Part shown: positions 53,386 to 61,216 of the stretch, one piece after another
How the letters are laid out: the number at the start of each line of letters is the position of its first letter
Position numbering within the stretch: position 1 is the stretch's first letter
Source: Actinomadura sp. NBRC 104412
Lineage (GTDB): Bacteria; Actinomycetota; Actinomycetes; Streptosporangiales; Streptosporangiaceae
Reading direction: 5' to 3'
Assembly (NCBI RefSeq): GCF_030269515.1
Contig: NZ_BSTM01000038.1
Coordinates: forward strand, 1 to 62,609
DNA length: 62,609 nt
Notes under the pieces: generated by a model
Told to the model about the DNA's origin: nothing
Database searches by the model: none
What the model saw: only the letters and a program-made list of their open reading frames with translations
Translations under genes and position numbers: made by a program

Positions 53386-53846
53386 GCCCCCACCCCGCAA
53401 ACACCCCGAAGCCCAACATCCACCCGCACGCCGGCAAACACACCCACCGCTTCATCACTACACACACCCAACACCCCGACGAACGCCCCCACTCCCCCAT
53501 CGCCACAGGCGCCCAGCACAGACACACCCAACGGACCAAGCACGCCGTACGCGCCCGCCCCCTCACCACCGCACACGCACAACGTCTCTACGCAAGACGC
53601 ACAAGACACGACGGACCCGCCCGCCCCTTCGTCGCCGCACACGTGCAGCGTCTCTTCGCAAGGCGGACAAGACGCGATGAACGTGCTCGCTCCTTCGTCG
53701 CCGCACACGTGCAGCGTCTCTTCGCAAGGCGGACAAGACGCGATGAACGTGCTCGCTCCTTCGTCGCTGCGCGCGTGCAGCGTTTCTGCGCACAGCGGAC
53801 AAGACGCGATGAACGTGCTCGCTCCTTCGTCGCTGCGCGCGTTCAT
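53382..53846 (-). CDS. Cys-repeat protein of the secretion operon, unrecognised
   Basis: A 154-residue protein of no known family. The N-terminal two-thirds consist of about four 22-residue repeats of the form DEGASTFIASCPPCEETLHV plus CG, giving Cys-x2-Cys-x4-His-x-Cys, which could bind zinc. The C-terminal third is Gly/Val-rich with scattered Cys. Three facts argue for a real gene: an AGGAGG ribosome-binding site seven bases before ATG 53846, a four-base overlap with the stop of the gene before, and a four-base overlap of its own stop with the VirB4 start. It sits between two core genes. Function unknown. Confidence 0.65.
   Translation of the reverse strand: MNARSDEGASTFIASCPLCAETLHARSDEGASTFIASCPPCEETLHVCGDEGASTFIASCPPCEETLHVCGDEGAGGSVVSCASCVETLCVCGGEGAGAYGVLGPLGVSVLGACGDGGVGAFVGVLGVCSDEAVGVFAGVRVDVGLRGVCGVGA
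53572..53843. repeat. 66-base tandem repeats inside the Cys-repeat gene
   Basis: Four units with equivalent bases at 53605, 53671, 53737 and 53803, so an exact 66-base period. The last three are nearly identical (ACAAGACGCGATGAACGTGC); the first has diverged. They keep the reading frame, giving the 22-residue Cys repeats. Confidence 0.85.
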
Positions 53847-56800
53847 CGAGAAGCCTCCTGCTCCTGCTGAACATCCTGGTAACGCTCAGGGATGACGGTG
53901 AAGCCTCCGGCGACCACGCCGGCGAGCGCGAGGTAGGCGCGCCGGGTCGGCGCCCGCAGGGACTTCAGCTCGTTGCGCGGGGCCCGGTCCATGCTCAGAT
54001 GATCGTCCCACGGGATCCGCACCAAGGCGCGGCAACGCCCGCGGGCGACCGCCTCGGCCTGCTCGACATCGTCCATGCTGCGGCGGCTCACCCCGTTGAT
54101 CACGGTCACGGCGCGGGTGCGCAGTTCCTCGTAGCCGTGGCCGTCCAGCCACTCGAACGTCATCGCCACCGCGCGGGGTGCGTCCGCGCTGGCCGGGGCG
54201 ACCAGCACGATCTGGTCGGCGTACGGCAGCACCCGCGCGACCACGGCCGCCGCCGCGTCCAGCAGGGTGATCGAGTAGAACCGGTCCAGCGTGCGGATCG
54301 CGAGCGCGTAGTCGCGGTCGTCCAGCGCCTGTAGCGGATTCTTGCCCGCTGCGATGACTTCGAGCCCGGACTTGGCCTGCGAGGTGTACCGGCGCATCGC
54401 GGTCAGGCTGCCGATCTGGTCGGCGCGCGTGATGAGCCCGGTCAGCGTCTCGTTGGTCTCGCTGCGCGTCCGCCGCGCCAGCGCACCGGGGCCGGGGTTG
54501 ATGTCGATCGCGACGACCGGCTCCCCGTTGTGCTGGGCGAACGTGTGCCCCAGCATCAGCCCGGTCACGGTCTGCCCGGCGCCTCCCGTGCAGCCCAGCA
54601 CCACGATGTGCCGGGTGCCCTGGAACGGCTGCTGCAACCTCTGCTGGTACTCGGCGTCGGCCTCACTGTGCCCGCCGCCCACCGCCTGGATCAGCCGGCG
54701 CAGCCCGCCCCCGCCATGCTGGTGCTCGGGTCCAGGCGGCGTGATCGCCGGCTCGGACGGCGGCGCGGGCGGTGGCGGCGGCAACGGCCTCCTCGGCGCA
54801 GCCGGTCGCACCGGTGAGGCCGGCCCCGACCGCACCTCCCGCGACGGCGCCGGAGGAGGCGGCTCCTCCTGAACGGGCGGCGGCGGTGGCTCAGGCTCCG
54901 CCCGAGGCTCGGGAACGGGAGGCCACACCATCGCATCGGTGCTCGCCGGACGCAACGGCCTCGACAACCCGTCCGACCATGGCTTGGGCACCCGCGGAGT
55001 CTCCGGCTCCTGCTCCGCCTCACGCCCGAACGCCCCAGGGACCATCGGAATGTCCGGCCGCGTCACCGGCGCGCCGCCCCCATGCCGCTGCATCGGAATG
55101 TCCGGCCGCGTCACGGGAGCAGAGCCTGCGCCCTCCCCATTCGGGAGGTACGCCGCGTCCCACTCCTCGGCTCCAACCAGCGCGTCCTCCGAGTCGCCCG
55201 GCGTCCCCTCGACATCACCGGGCGCGCCGCTGTCGCGCACCTCGGACTCAGCCGTACCCGCGACACGTCCGTCTCCAGCAACGGGCGTACGCGACTCGGC
55301 GTCCGCATCACCATGCTCCGCACCCGCGATGGGCGTCCCCTCGGCACCCGCTACGCCTGCACCGACTGCGCTACCGTCCCGCGTGCCGGAACCAGGCGCA
55401 CCCGCAACACGACGGTCACCAGGCGCGGACGCCGTGCCCGGCTCGCCAGCTCCATTGCCGTGCGCCGCACCTACAGCGGGCGTCCGCTCAACACCAGGCG
55501 CATGAGGACCGGACACGCCATCGCCGCGCCCACCAGTACCGGTCGCACCCGCAACATGCTGGTCGCCAGCAGCGGGCGTTGCGCCCGACTCGGCAACCCC
55601 ATCACCCCGCGCTGCGCCCGCAACCGGTATCCCCTCGACAGAGGGCGCACCTGCGGCAGCCACGCCACCACGCGCACCCGCAACACGACCGTCACCAGGG
55701 GCGGGCGTTTCGCCCGGCTCGCCAGCCGCATCGCCGTGCGTTGCACCTACAGCGGGCCTCCGCTCAGAGCCCGATGCGCCAGGACCGGACGCGCCATCGC
55801 CACGTCTCCCAGGACCAGCCGCACCCGCGACACGCCTATCACCAGGCGCAGGCATCGTGCCCGGCTCGGCGGCCCCATCGCCATACACCTCACCTGCAAC
55901 CGGCGTTCCCTCGACAAAGGGTGCGCCCGGGTCTGCCGCGCCACCACGCGCGCCCGCCACGCGACGGTCACCAGGGGCGGGCGTTGTGCCCGGCTTATTA
56001 GCGCCATCGGCGTGCGCTGGGTCCGCCACAGGCGTTCCCCCGGCAGAGGGCGCACTTGGGCCAGCCGCGCCACCACGCGCGCCACCACCGCGCCTGCCAG
56101 TACCAGCGGCACCCGCAACACGACGGTCACCGGGGGCGGGCGTTGTGCCCGGCTTATTAGCGCCATCGGCGTGCGCTGGGTCCGCAACGGGTGTTCCCTC
56201 GGCAGAGGGCGCACTTGGGCCAGCCACGACACCGCGCGCGCCCGCGGGGGCTGGTGTTGTGTTCGGCTCGGCAGCATTGTCGCCGCGCGTTGCGCCAACG
56301 ACGGGCGTCCGCTCAACACCGGGCGCGCCACCACCGCGCCTGCCAGCGCCAGCGGCACCCGCAACACGACGGTCACTGGGGGCGGACGTTGTCTTCGGCT
56401 TATTAGCGCCATCGGCGTGCGCTGGGTCCGCGACGGGTGTTCCCTCGACGGAGGGCGCACTTGGGCCAGCCGCGCCACCACGCGCGCCCGCAACACGGCG
56501 GTCACCGGGGGCGGGTGTTGTGCCCGGCTCATTGGTGCCGTCGGCGTACGCCGCGTCTGCGACAGGCGAGCGCTCGGCGCCCGGTGCGCCACCGGCGGCA
56601 CCCGCGACACGCCTGTCACCAGGCGCGGGTGTTGTGCTCGGCTCGGCATGGCCATCGCCCTGTGTTGCGTCGGCGACAGGCGTCCGCTCGACACCGGGCG
56701 CGTTCGGGCCAGCCGTGCCCGCGACGCGGCGGTCGCCGGGGGCGGGGGTTCGTTCGGTGTTGGGCGCGTGGGCGCTCGCTGGTTCAGGGGTGGGTGTTCT

Positions 56801-57460
56801 GGTGGGGGGCTTCCAGGGGTGGGCTTCCCGGGCCAGTTCCAGTTGGGGGGTGGCCGGGGGGTTGTCGAGGGTGGCGGGGGCTTCCTCTTCGTGGGAGGTG
56901 TCGCGGGTGGTGCGGCGCCAGGGTTGGGGGTCGGGTTGCCGTGCGGCGGCCACTTGGGCGAGGGGCTGGGGGGTGGACGCGACCGCGGGGCTCGGGGCGA
57001 AGGCGGGACGGGCGGGGGCCTCCTCCACGACGGGGCGGCGCTTGCGGGTCTTGCGGTGGGCCTTGAGGGCGGCGCGTTCGGGGGCGGCGGCCTGGGGGCG
57101 GCGCCAGACGCGGGCCACGACGACGACCTCGCGGGGCTCGCGGATGGGGGTGAGGCGGCACCAGGTGCGGGGCTCGGTGAGGTAGCGGGTCTGCGAGATG
57201 AGCAGTTCGGTCAGGCGTTTGCCCTCGATGACGGGACGGGTCGCCATCCAGGTGAGGATGCCGGGCGGGACGATGTACAGCACGTGCCACGGCGACTCGA
57301 ACGGGACGCCGACGAAGCGCAGCAGCAGGATCCACGGCACGAACACGCCCGCGAACACGCCGATCTGGACCAGCGGCAGCGGCATCGGGAGCCGCAGGTC
57401 GTACAGCTTGTACAGCCGCTTCTCAATGCGCCAGATGTTCGTGTACGTGGGTAGATCCAC
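53843..57460 (-). CDS. TcpE-repeat-MinD fusion protein of the secretion operon
   Basis: A 1205-residue protein from GTG 57460. Residues 1-140 are a TcpE/PrgI-like conjugation domain: IWRIEKRLYKLYDLRLPMPL, then two membrane helices and an Arg-rich end. Residues about 230-790 are a long repeat of 35-45-residue units containing APGDRRVAGA and ERTPVADA-type blocks, probably an extended stalk. The last 260 residues are a MinD/ParA-type ATPase fold (VVLGCTGGAGQTVTGLMLGH, AIDINPGPGALARR, VLVAPASADAPRAV-like strand). Its Walker A has lost both Lys (CTGGAGQT), so it may bind but not hydrolyse nucleotide. ATGA overlap with the Cys-repeat gene. Confidence 0.75.
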   Translation of the reverse strand: MDLPTYTNIWRIEKRLYKLYDLRLPMPLPLVQIGVFAGVFVPWILLLRFVGVPFESPWHVLYIVPPGILTWMATRPVIEGKRLTELLISQTRYLTEPRTWCRLTPIREPREVVVVARVWRRPQAAAPERAALKAHRKTRKRRPVVEEAPARPAFAPSPAVASTPQPLAQVAAARQPDPQPWRRTTRDTSHEEEAPATLDNPPATPQLELAREAHPWKPPTRTPTPEPASAHAPNTERTPAPGDRRVAGTAGPNAPGVERTPVADATQGDGHAEPSTTPAPGDRRVAGAAGGAPGAERSPVADAAYADGTNEPGTTPAPGDRRVAGARGGAAGPSAPSVEGTPVADPAHADGANKPKTTSAPSDRRVAGAAGAGRRGGGAPGVERTPVVGATRGDNAAEPNTTPAPAGARGVVAGPSAPSAEGTPVADPAHADGANKPGTTPAPGDRRVAGAAGTGRRGGGARGGAAGPSAPSAGGTPVADPAHADGANKPGTTPAPGDRRVAGARGGAADPGAPFVEGTPVAGEVYGDGAAEPGTMPAPGDRRVAGAAGPGRRGDGASGPGASGSERRPAVGATHGDAAGEPGETPAPGDGRVAGARGGVAAAGAPSVEGIPVAGAARGDGVAESGATPAAGDQHVAGATGTGGRGDGVSGPHAPGVERTPAVGAAHGNGAGEPGTASAPGDRRVAGAPGSGTRDGSAVGAGVAGAEGTPIAGAEHGDADAESRTPVAGDGRVAGTAESEVRDSGAPGDVEGTPGDSEDALVGAEEWDAAYLPNGEGAGSAPVTRPDIPMQRHGGGAPVTRPDIPMVPGAFGREAEQEPETPRVPKPWSDGLSRPLRPASTDAMVWPPVPEPRAEPEPPPPPVQEEPPPPAPSREVRSGPASPVRPAAPRRPLPPPPPAPPSEPAITPPGPEHQHGGGGLRRLIQAVGGGHSEADAEYQQRLQQPFQGTRHIVVLGCTGGAGQTVTGLMLGHTFAQHNGEPVVAIDINPGPGALARRTRSETNETLTGLITRADQIGSLTAMRRYTSQAKSGLEVIAAGKNPLQALDDRDYALAIRTLDRFYSITLLDAAAAVVARVLPYADQIVLVAPASADAPRAVAMTFEWLDGHGYEELRTRAVTVINGVSRRSMDDVEQAEAVARGRCRALVRIPWDDHLSMDRAPRNELKSLRAPTRRAYLALAGVVAGGFTVIPERYQDVQQEQEASR
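55240..56760. repeat. Diverged tandem repeats in the TcpE-MinD fusion gene
   Basis: Units of roughly 100-140 bases recur about a dozen times, each holding GCAACACGACGGTCACC or a close variant (about 55408, 55682, 56117, 56359, 56491). They encode the APGDRRVAGA motif. The copies differ in length and sequence, suggesting expansion and contraction by recombination. Misassembly in this stretch is possible. Confidence 0.75.
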
Positions 57461-57546
57461 GCCCCTACTCCCCTAACTGTGCGAGCACAGTGTCGCCTGC
57501 CTGCCCCGTGCGGGGCGGCCACGCGCCCGGTTCCGGGCGCCGCGGA

Positions 57547-57828
57547 TCAGGTCAGGTCCACTCCCAGCGCCCGGGCGATGGCCCTGGCCGTGGTCTCGAT
57601 GATGTTGGGTACGTAGAAGACCACCCCGATTCCGATGGCGAGCAGGATGAACTGGACGAAACGCGTGATCTCCCGGGTGAACAAGAAGAAGATCGCCACG
57701 ATCGAGACGATGACGAGGAACAGCGGGCCGAAGATCTGCCGCAGCCAGTCGGCGAGCTGGTCGGTCTGAAGATCGTCACTCGGCGCCAAGGCCTCGTACG
57801 GAATCGACGCCATCCACTGGTGCAGCAT
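57547..57828 (-). CDS. Small two-helix membrane protein (VirB2-like position)
   Basis: A 93-residue protein. ATG 57828 is chosen because AGGAAGG lies upstream. Two hydrophobic helices (FGPLFLVIVSIVAIFFLF and FVQFILLAIGIGVVFYV) are separated by a short charged loop. The size and topology suit a VirB2/TcpD-like subunit of the transfer channel, but the sequence alone does not prove it. It lies between the tcpC-like gene and the TcpE fusion gene. Confidence 0.7.
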   Translation of the reverse strand: MLHQWMASIPYEALAPSDDLQTDQLADWLRQIFGPLFLVIVSIVAIFFLFTREITRFVQFILLAIGIGVVFYVPNIIETTARAIARALGVDLT

Positions 57829-57900
57829 CGACTGACTACCTTCCTGGGTCGGCGGGCGGGTCGGGTACGGGGCGGGCGGAGGCACCCCTGGCGGGCCCCG

Positions 57901-58914
57901 TCATGACGCACCCGGCTCTGTGGTGCCGCGGATGTCTCGCACGTACCAGGCCGTGCCCTTCTTCACCATGTCGAGCTCGTAGGTCTGCTCCAGCTCGGCG
58001 CCGCCGGCGTTGCCGGGGACCTGCCAGGCGACGGTCGCGGTGACCGTGCGCTCGCCGGCGTCTCCTCTGGGCGCGTTGACCTCCCTGACCTGGACGAAGG
58101 TGACCGAGTCGCCGAGCCCCGCGATGGCGCCGCGCTCGGCGAACCGCGCCAGCGTCGCCTGGTCGCTGCTGGCGTACGCCTTGAAGAAGGTACCGAGGAC
58201 GGGTGCGAGCTCGCCCTCCAGGGCGGTGTCGCGTTCCTGAAGTCCGCTTTGCGGCAGCGTGGCCTTGGCCGGTGGTGGCAGCAGCGCGGGACGTGCCTTG
58301 ATGACGAGCGCGCCGTCCTTGGCGTAGACGGGTACGGCGAGGCGGAGCCAGCGGTCCTGGGTGCGGGCGAGGACGGTGACGACACCGTTGTTGGCGTCGC
58401 GCGCGTCCACCCCCGCGACGTGGACTGACTGCACCCTGAGCTCGCCGAGGCCGTTCCAGCCGAACTGGCCGTCGGCGCTGTCGGGGATGAACGTGCGGAG
58501 CTGCGCCTCGCGCGCCGCGGCGTTCTGCTGGTCGTAGTTGAGGTACACGTTGGCGAACTGGAGGGCGAAGGCGCCGGCGGCGCTGGTGGGGAAGCCGGTG
58601 CCGCGCGCTTGGGAGGGGCCGGTCGGCGCCTGGGTGCCGCCGGACTCGGTGAAGCGTTCGAACGGCGCGCGGATGCCGTTGACGAGGATGACGACGATGA
58701 GCGCCCACAGCACGGCGCGCCCCACCCAGATCCACCAGCGGCCGCCGGAGCCTCCCCAGCGCCCGGGGCGCGGGCCGCCGCGTCCGCGGCCCCTGCCGGT
58801 CTCGCTCGCGCGCCAGGGGTCGGCGGACGGGTCGAACGCGCGCATGCCGGGCGCGGACTCGTCGTCGACCACAGCGGTCCCACGGCCGTGTCCCACGGCC
58901 GATCTGCGAGCCAT
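57901..58914 (-). CDS. TcpC-like conjugation protein
   Basis: First gene of the secretion operon, ATG 58914 after GGAGGCAGG, 337 residues. A disordered, Arg/Gly-rich N-terminus of 65 residues is followed by one membrane helix (AVLWALIVVILVNGI) and two NTF2-like domains: GFPTSAAGAFALQFANVYLN opens the first, and LGTFFKAYASSDQATLARF lies in the second. This is the layout of TcpC, the VirB8-like assembly factor of Gram-positive conjugation systems. It likely recruits other subunits at the membrane. Confidence 0.85.
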   Translation of the reverse strand: MARRSAVGHGRGTAVVDDESAPGMRAFDPSADPWRASETGRGRGRGGPRPGRWGGSGGRWWIWVGRAVLWALIVVILVNGIRAPFERFTESGGTQAPTGPSQARGTGFPTSAAGAFALQFANVYLNYDQQNAAAREAQLRTFIPDSADGQFGWNGLGELRVQSVHVAGVDARDANNGVVTVLARTQDRWLRLAVPVYAKDGALVIKARPALLPPPAKATLPQSGLQERDTALEGELAPVLGTFFKAYASSDQATLARFAERGAIAGLGDSVTFVQVREVNAPRGDAGERTVTATVAWQVPGNAGGAELEQTYELDMVKKGTAWYVRDIRGTTEPGAS

Positions 58915-59595
58915 CCTGCCTCCGCTCGCGCCTCGCCCCCGGTCGGCGCGGTCATCTATGCGTCTGGTCGGGTGTCCTTGCGGGTGGTCTTTCCTGAACC
59001 CACCTCGGGCCCAGCGTAACCACGAGCGTCAATTGTTCCAGCGCATCCGAGTGAAGCACAGTCCCGGCACGCGGTTGTGGATAACGCGATCGATCCCGGT
59101 GACGACGGAGGAGAGCGCCAAACGGTGACGATCACCTATCCAAGGCTCCGAACCACGTGCGGATGCACGTTTCGGACAAGCACCTTGAGCCGCAAGTTGC
59201 TTGATGACCACGTGTCGGAGTGGCGCGCAATTTGTTTCCTGGGAATCCGGCATCGTGTCCACTTCGCGACACGCCGGCGCTCGTGACGCATCACCCGCCG
59301 CGCACCCGCCGCGCACGCGTCGTCGCACGCGGGCTCCGCGCGTTCCGGCGGGACGTCACACGTTGAAGCGGAACGTATCGCCGCTCCGGTGTGACCTGCG
59401 CAGCGACGCTCGATACCGCTTCTGACCAGGTTCTTTGACCGTTGACGACCGTTGATCGATGACAACGGGAGACGGCTGTTTCGCGGACTCCGTGCGGACT
59501 CCATGCGGACCGGCCACCACACACAAGACGGCCCCGAACCGGTGGTGGAATCACCGGCCGGGGCCTAGGCACTACGCCCCAGGAGGCGCAGCACC
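58915..59595. other. Gene-free stretch between the secretion operon and the accessory region
   Basis: About 680 bases holding promoters for both directions and no supported gene. A direct repeat GACCGTTGA occurs at 59437-59445 and 59447-59455. An inverted repeat CCGTTG/CAACGG occupies 59449-59468, overlapping the second copy; this looks like an operator. The hairpin listed next follows. Confidence 0.5.
59530..59565 (+). promoter_or_regulatory. Two-part hairpin upstream of the small accessory genes
   Basis: Nested arms GGCCCC/GGGGCC and CCGGTG/CACCGG form a strong stem-loop 30 bases before ATG 59596. It could be an attenuator or a terminator for upstream transcription; it also faces the ribosome-binding site AGGAGG at 59581. 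Confidence 0.5.
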
Positions 59596-59796
59596 ATGAC
59601 CCACAACCCTAGCCCTGACCAGCTGGACGCCCGGTTCAACATCGGCCTGATCGACGCGGTGTTCTCCGCGCTGGAGTCCCACGGCTACCACCGGCCCGAC
59701 GGCCCCGACGACGAGCGGCACATGGCCATCGGCCGGGCGGTCGGCCTGCTCGGCCAGCTCGTCAAGGCGTACGAGGGCCAGGACGACGAGCGATGA
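59596..59796 (+). CDS. Small acidic protein, unknown
   Basis: 66 residues, ATG 59596 after a perfect AGGAGG. Helical, acidic, with a HGYHRPDGPDDERHMAIGRA segment and no known domain. Its stop overlaps the next start (ATGA). Such small genes are common in actinobacterial plasmid or integrative-element DNA. Confidence 0.6.
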   Translation: MTHNPSPDQLDARFNIGLIDAVFSALESHGYHRPDGPDDERHMAIGRAVGLLGQLVKAYEGQDDER

Positions 59797-59978
59797 GCGG
59801 CATGGACGAGGACGTGGCCCGGCTGCTCGCCGAGACGGCCCGGCAGCTCGCGCTGATCGCCAAGCAGATGATCGTCACGGTCGAGCTCGCCGAGGAGGTC
59901 GGGGTGCTGCCCAGTGCCGGCGGCACGGCCGGTCAGCGCCGGGAGCGCCGTCACCTGCACCCGGTGAAGGACGAGTAG
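59793..59978 (+). CDS. Small helical protein, unknown
   Basis: 61 residues, coupled by ATGA to the gene before it. One amphipathic helix (LLAETARQLALIAKQMIV) makes up most of the protein, with a basic C-terminus. No known domain. A terminator follows at once, so the two genes form a short operon. Confidence 0.55.
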   Translation: MSGMDEDVARLLAETARQLALIAKQMIVTVELAEEVGVLPSAGGTAGQRRERRHLHPVKDE

Positions 59979-59998
59979 CCCGGGGAAGTTCACCACGG

Positions 59999-60031
59999 GA
60001 GCCCCGCACGGCCTGCCGGTCGGCGGGGCTC
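59999..60031 (+). terminator. Terminator of the two small accessory genes
   Basis: Arms GAGCCCCGC and GCGGGGCTC enclose a 15-base loop, 21 bases after the stop codon at 59978. Confidence 0.75.
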
Positions 60032-60130
60032 TCAGCGTTCAGAACCGCCGTTCAGAACCGCCCCGGACGTGAACGCCCGAACTGAACACCCTGGGGACGG
60101 TCCCCACCCGGCTCCCGCACGTCACGCAGG

Positions 60131-60338
60131 GTCCGGCCCGTACGCGCGGGGGCGGGCTGAGTCGCGATGTTAACGACGACATTCTGACTCAGTCCGGCCC
60201 GTACGCGCGGGGGCGGGCTGCAATACCCTGCGGGAGGGTATTGAGCTGAGCGGTCCGGCCCGTACGCGCGGGGGCGGTGTGGGTACCCGGATCGTGGGTA
60301 CCCCTGGCGGACCGTCCGGCCCGTGCGCGCGGGGACGG
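60131..60338. repeat. 61-base-period repeat array with hairpin-forming spacers (CRISPR-like)
   Basis: A 25-base repeat beginning GTCCGGCCCGTACGCGCGGG starts at 60131, 60192, 60253 and 60314, exactly 61 bases apart. The fourth copy is slightly diverged (GTGCGCGCGGGGACGG). The repeat itself is partly palindromic (CCCGTACGCGCGGG). This spacing equals a type I-E CRISPR unit, but each of the first three 36-base spacers contains its own inverted repeat: CTGAGTC/GACTCAG, CAATACCCT/AGGGTATTG and GGGTACCC/GGGTACCC. No cas gene is in the window. The same 25-base sequence also begins the helix-turn-helix modules to the right. Confidence 0.75.
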
Positions 60339-60344
60339 TAGTCG

Positions 60345-60959
60345 GGGAGCACGTGAGCGCTCGAAGTTGCGTCGCGCGGCGCGTACACCTTTCCGTCAAG
60401 GCCGGTCACGCTCTGTGTGCCAGGTGTTCGTTTTCCCGGGCCGGACTGAACACCTGCTAGATCGGCGTGGGTCTGTCCCACGCTGGTGCCGGTCGTGGCC
60501 GCGATAGCGCGAATCGACAAGCCGCCCGCACGCGCGGGGGCGGGAGGACGGTCCGCAACGACATCCGGGCTGCTGGGGAATCAAGCCCAGGAAATTCCCC
60601 AGTAGATCTACGCAGCGTGACCGGTATCGACGGGAAGGTCTACGCCGGTTACTGTGCGTGCATCAGGTGCGTCATTTCTTTGGGAAAACGACGCACCTGC
60701 GGCCTCCAAGTCCCTGCGCACAGTGGGTTGGCTGGCTCCCGTCGCGGCAGCGATGGCACGCGTGGACAGTCCGGCCCGCGCGCGGTGACGGTGCGTAGAC
60801 CTTGCCGTCAATGCCGATGACGCTCTGTGTGGCAGGTGTTCCAATTCCCTGGGGGGTTGGAACACCTGCCAGATCCCGGTGAGTCTTGCTGACGCTGCTG
60901 CCGGTGGCGGCCGCAATGGCGCGGATGGACAGTCCGGCCCGTGCGCGCGGGGGCGGGCT
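60345..60959 (-). pseudogene. Degenerate tandem helix-turn-helix coding modules
   Basis: Three related modules read right to left in shifting frames: AGLSIRAIAAATGSSVSKTH (near 60930), AGLSTRAIAAATGASQPTVR (near 60765) and GGLSIRAIAATTGTSVGQTH (near 60520). Each is followed by DLAG/DLEA, a hairpin-forming stretch and a VTG(L/V)DGKVYAP-type end. The pattern resembles C-terminal DNA-binding segments of ParB-like or plasmid proteins. Frame changes between modules and a TAG at 60608 make one intact protein unlikely. Each module begins with the same 25-base repeat used in the array at 60131-60338. Confidence 0.6.
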
Positions 60960-60960
60960 G

Positions 60961-61216
60961 AGAGATATCAGCTGATATCTCTTCCGCGGCCGGCCCCCGC
61001 GGGTCTCTCACGTTTCCGCAGGTCGGGATACCGTAAACAACCTTACGGCAGGCTGACCTGCGGTTACTCGGCGCTTAGCGACCTATCGTCGAGTGACGGC
61101 GTACCATCGAGATGTGTCGTTACGTCTGCTCGGCGACGACTCCCCGCCCGGGACCCCTGGGACCCCCGGGCGGGGACACCGGGCAGACCAACCCGACGAG
61201 CAGACAGGAGCACCAC
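60961..61216. promoter_or_regulatory. Upstream region of the small-gene string with two palindromes
   Basis: A perfect 22-base palindrome at 60961-60982 (arm AGAGATATCAG) follows a copy of the 25-base repeat. A second inverted repeat, CCGTAA/TTACGG, lies at 61031-61048. Together they are candidate operators for the gene string starting at 61217, or structural elements of the repeat family. Confidence 0.5.

Noticed and set aside
50869..53895. A 1008-codon open frame on the + strand
   Set aside because: It is antisense to the well-supported VirB4 and Cys-repeat genes and its product is a His/Arg/Gln/Asp-rich shadow typical of high-GC DNA.
55082..57454. A 790-codon + strand frame with regular Arg/Thr repeats
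   Set aside because: It mirrors the repeat region of the TcpE-MinD gene on the other strand. The true gene has TcpE and MinD domains, so the mirror frame is not needed.
60131..60338. An ordinary type I-E CRISPR array
   Set aside because: The 61-base period fits, but there are only four repeats, no cas genes in the window, self-complementary spacers, and the repeat also begins protein-like helix-turn-helix modules nearby. It is kept as a CRISPR-like repeat array instead.
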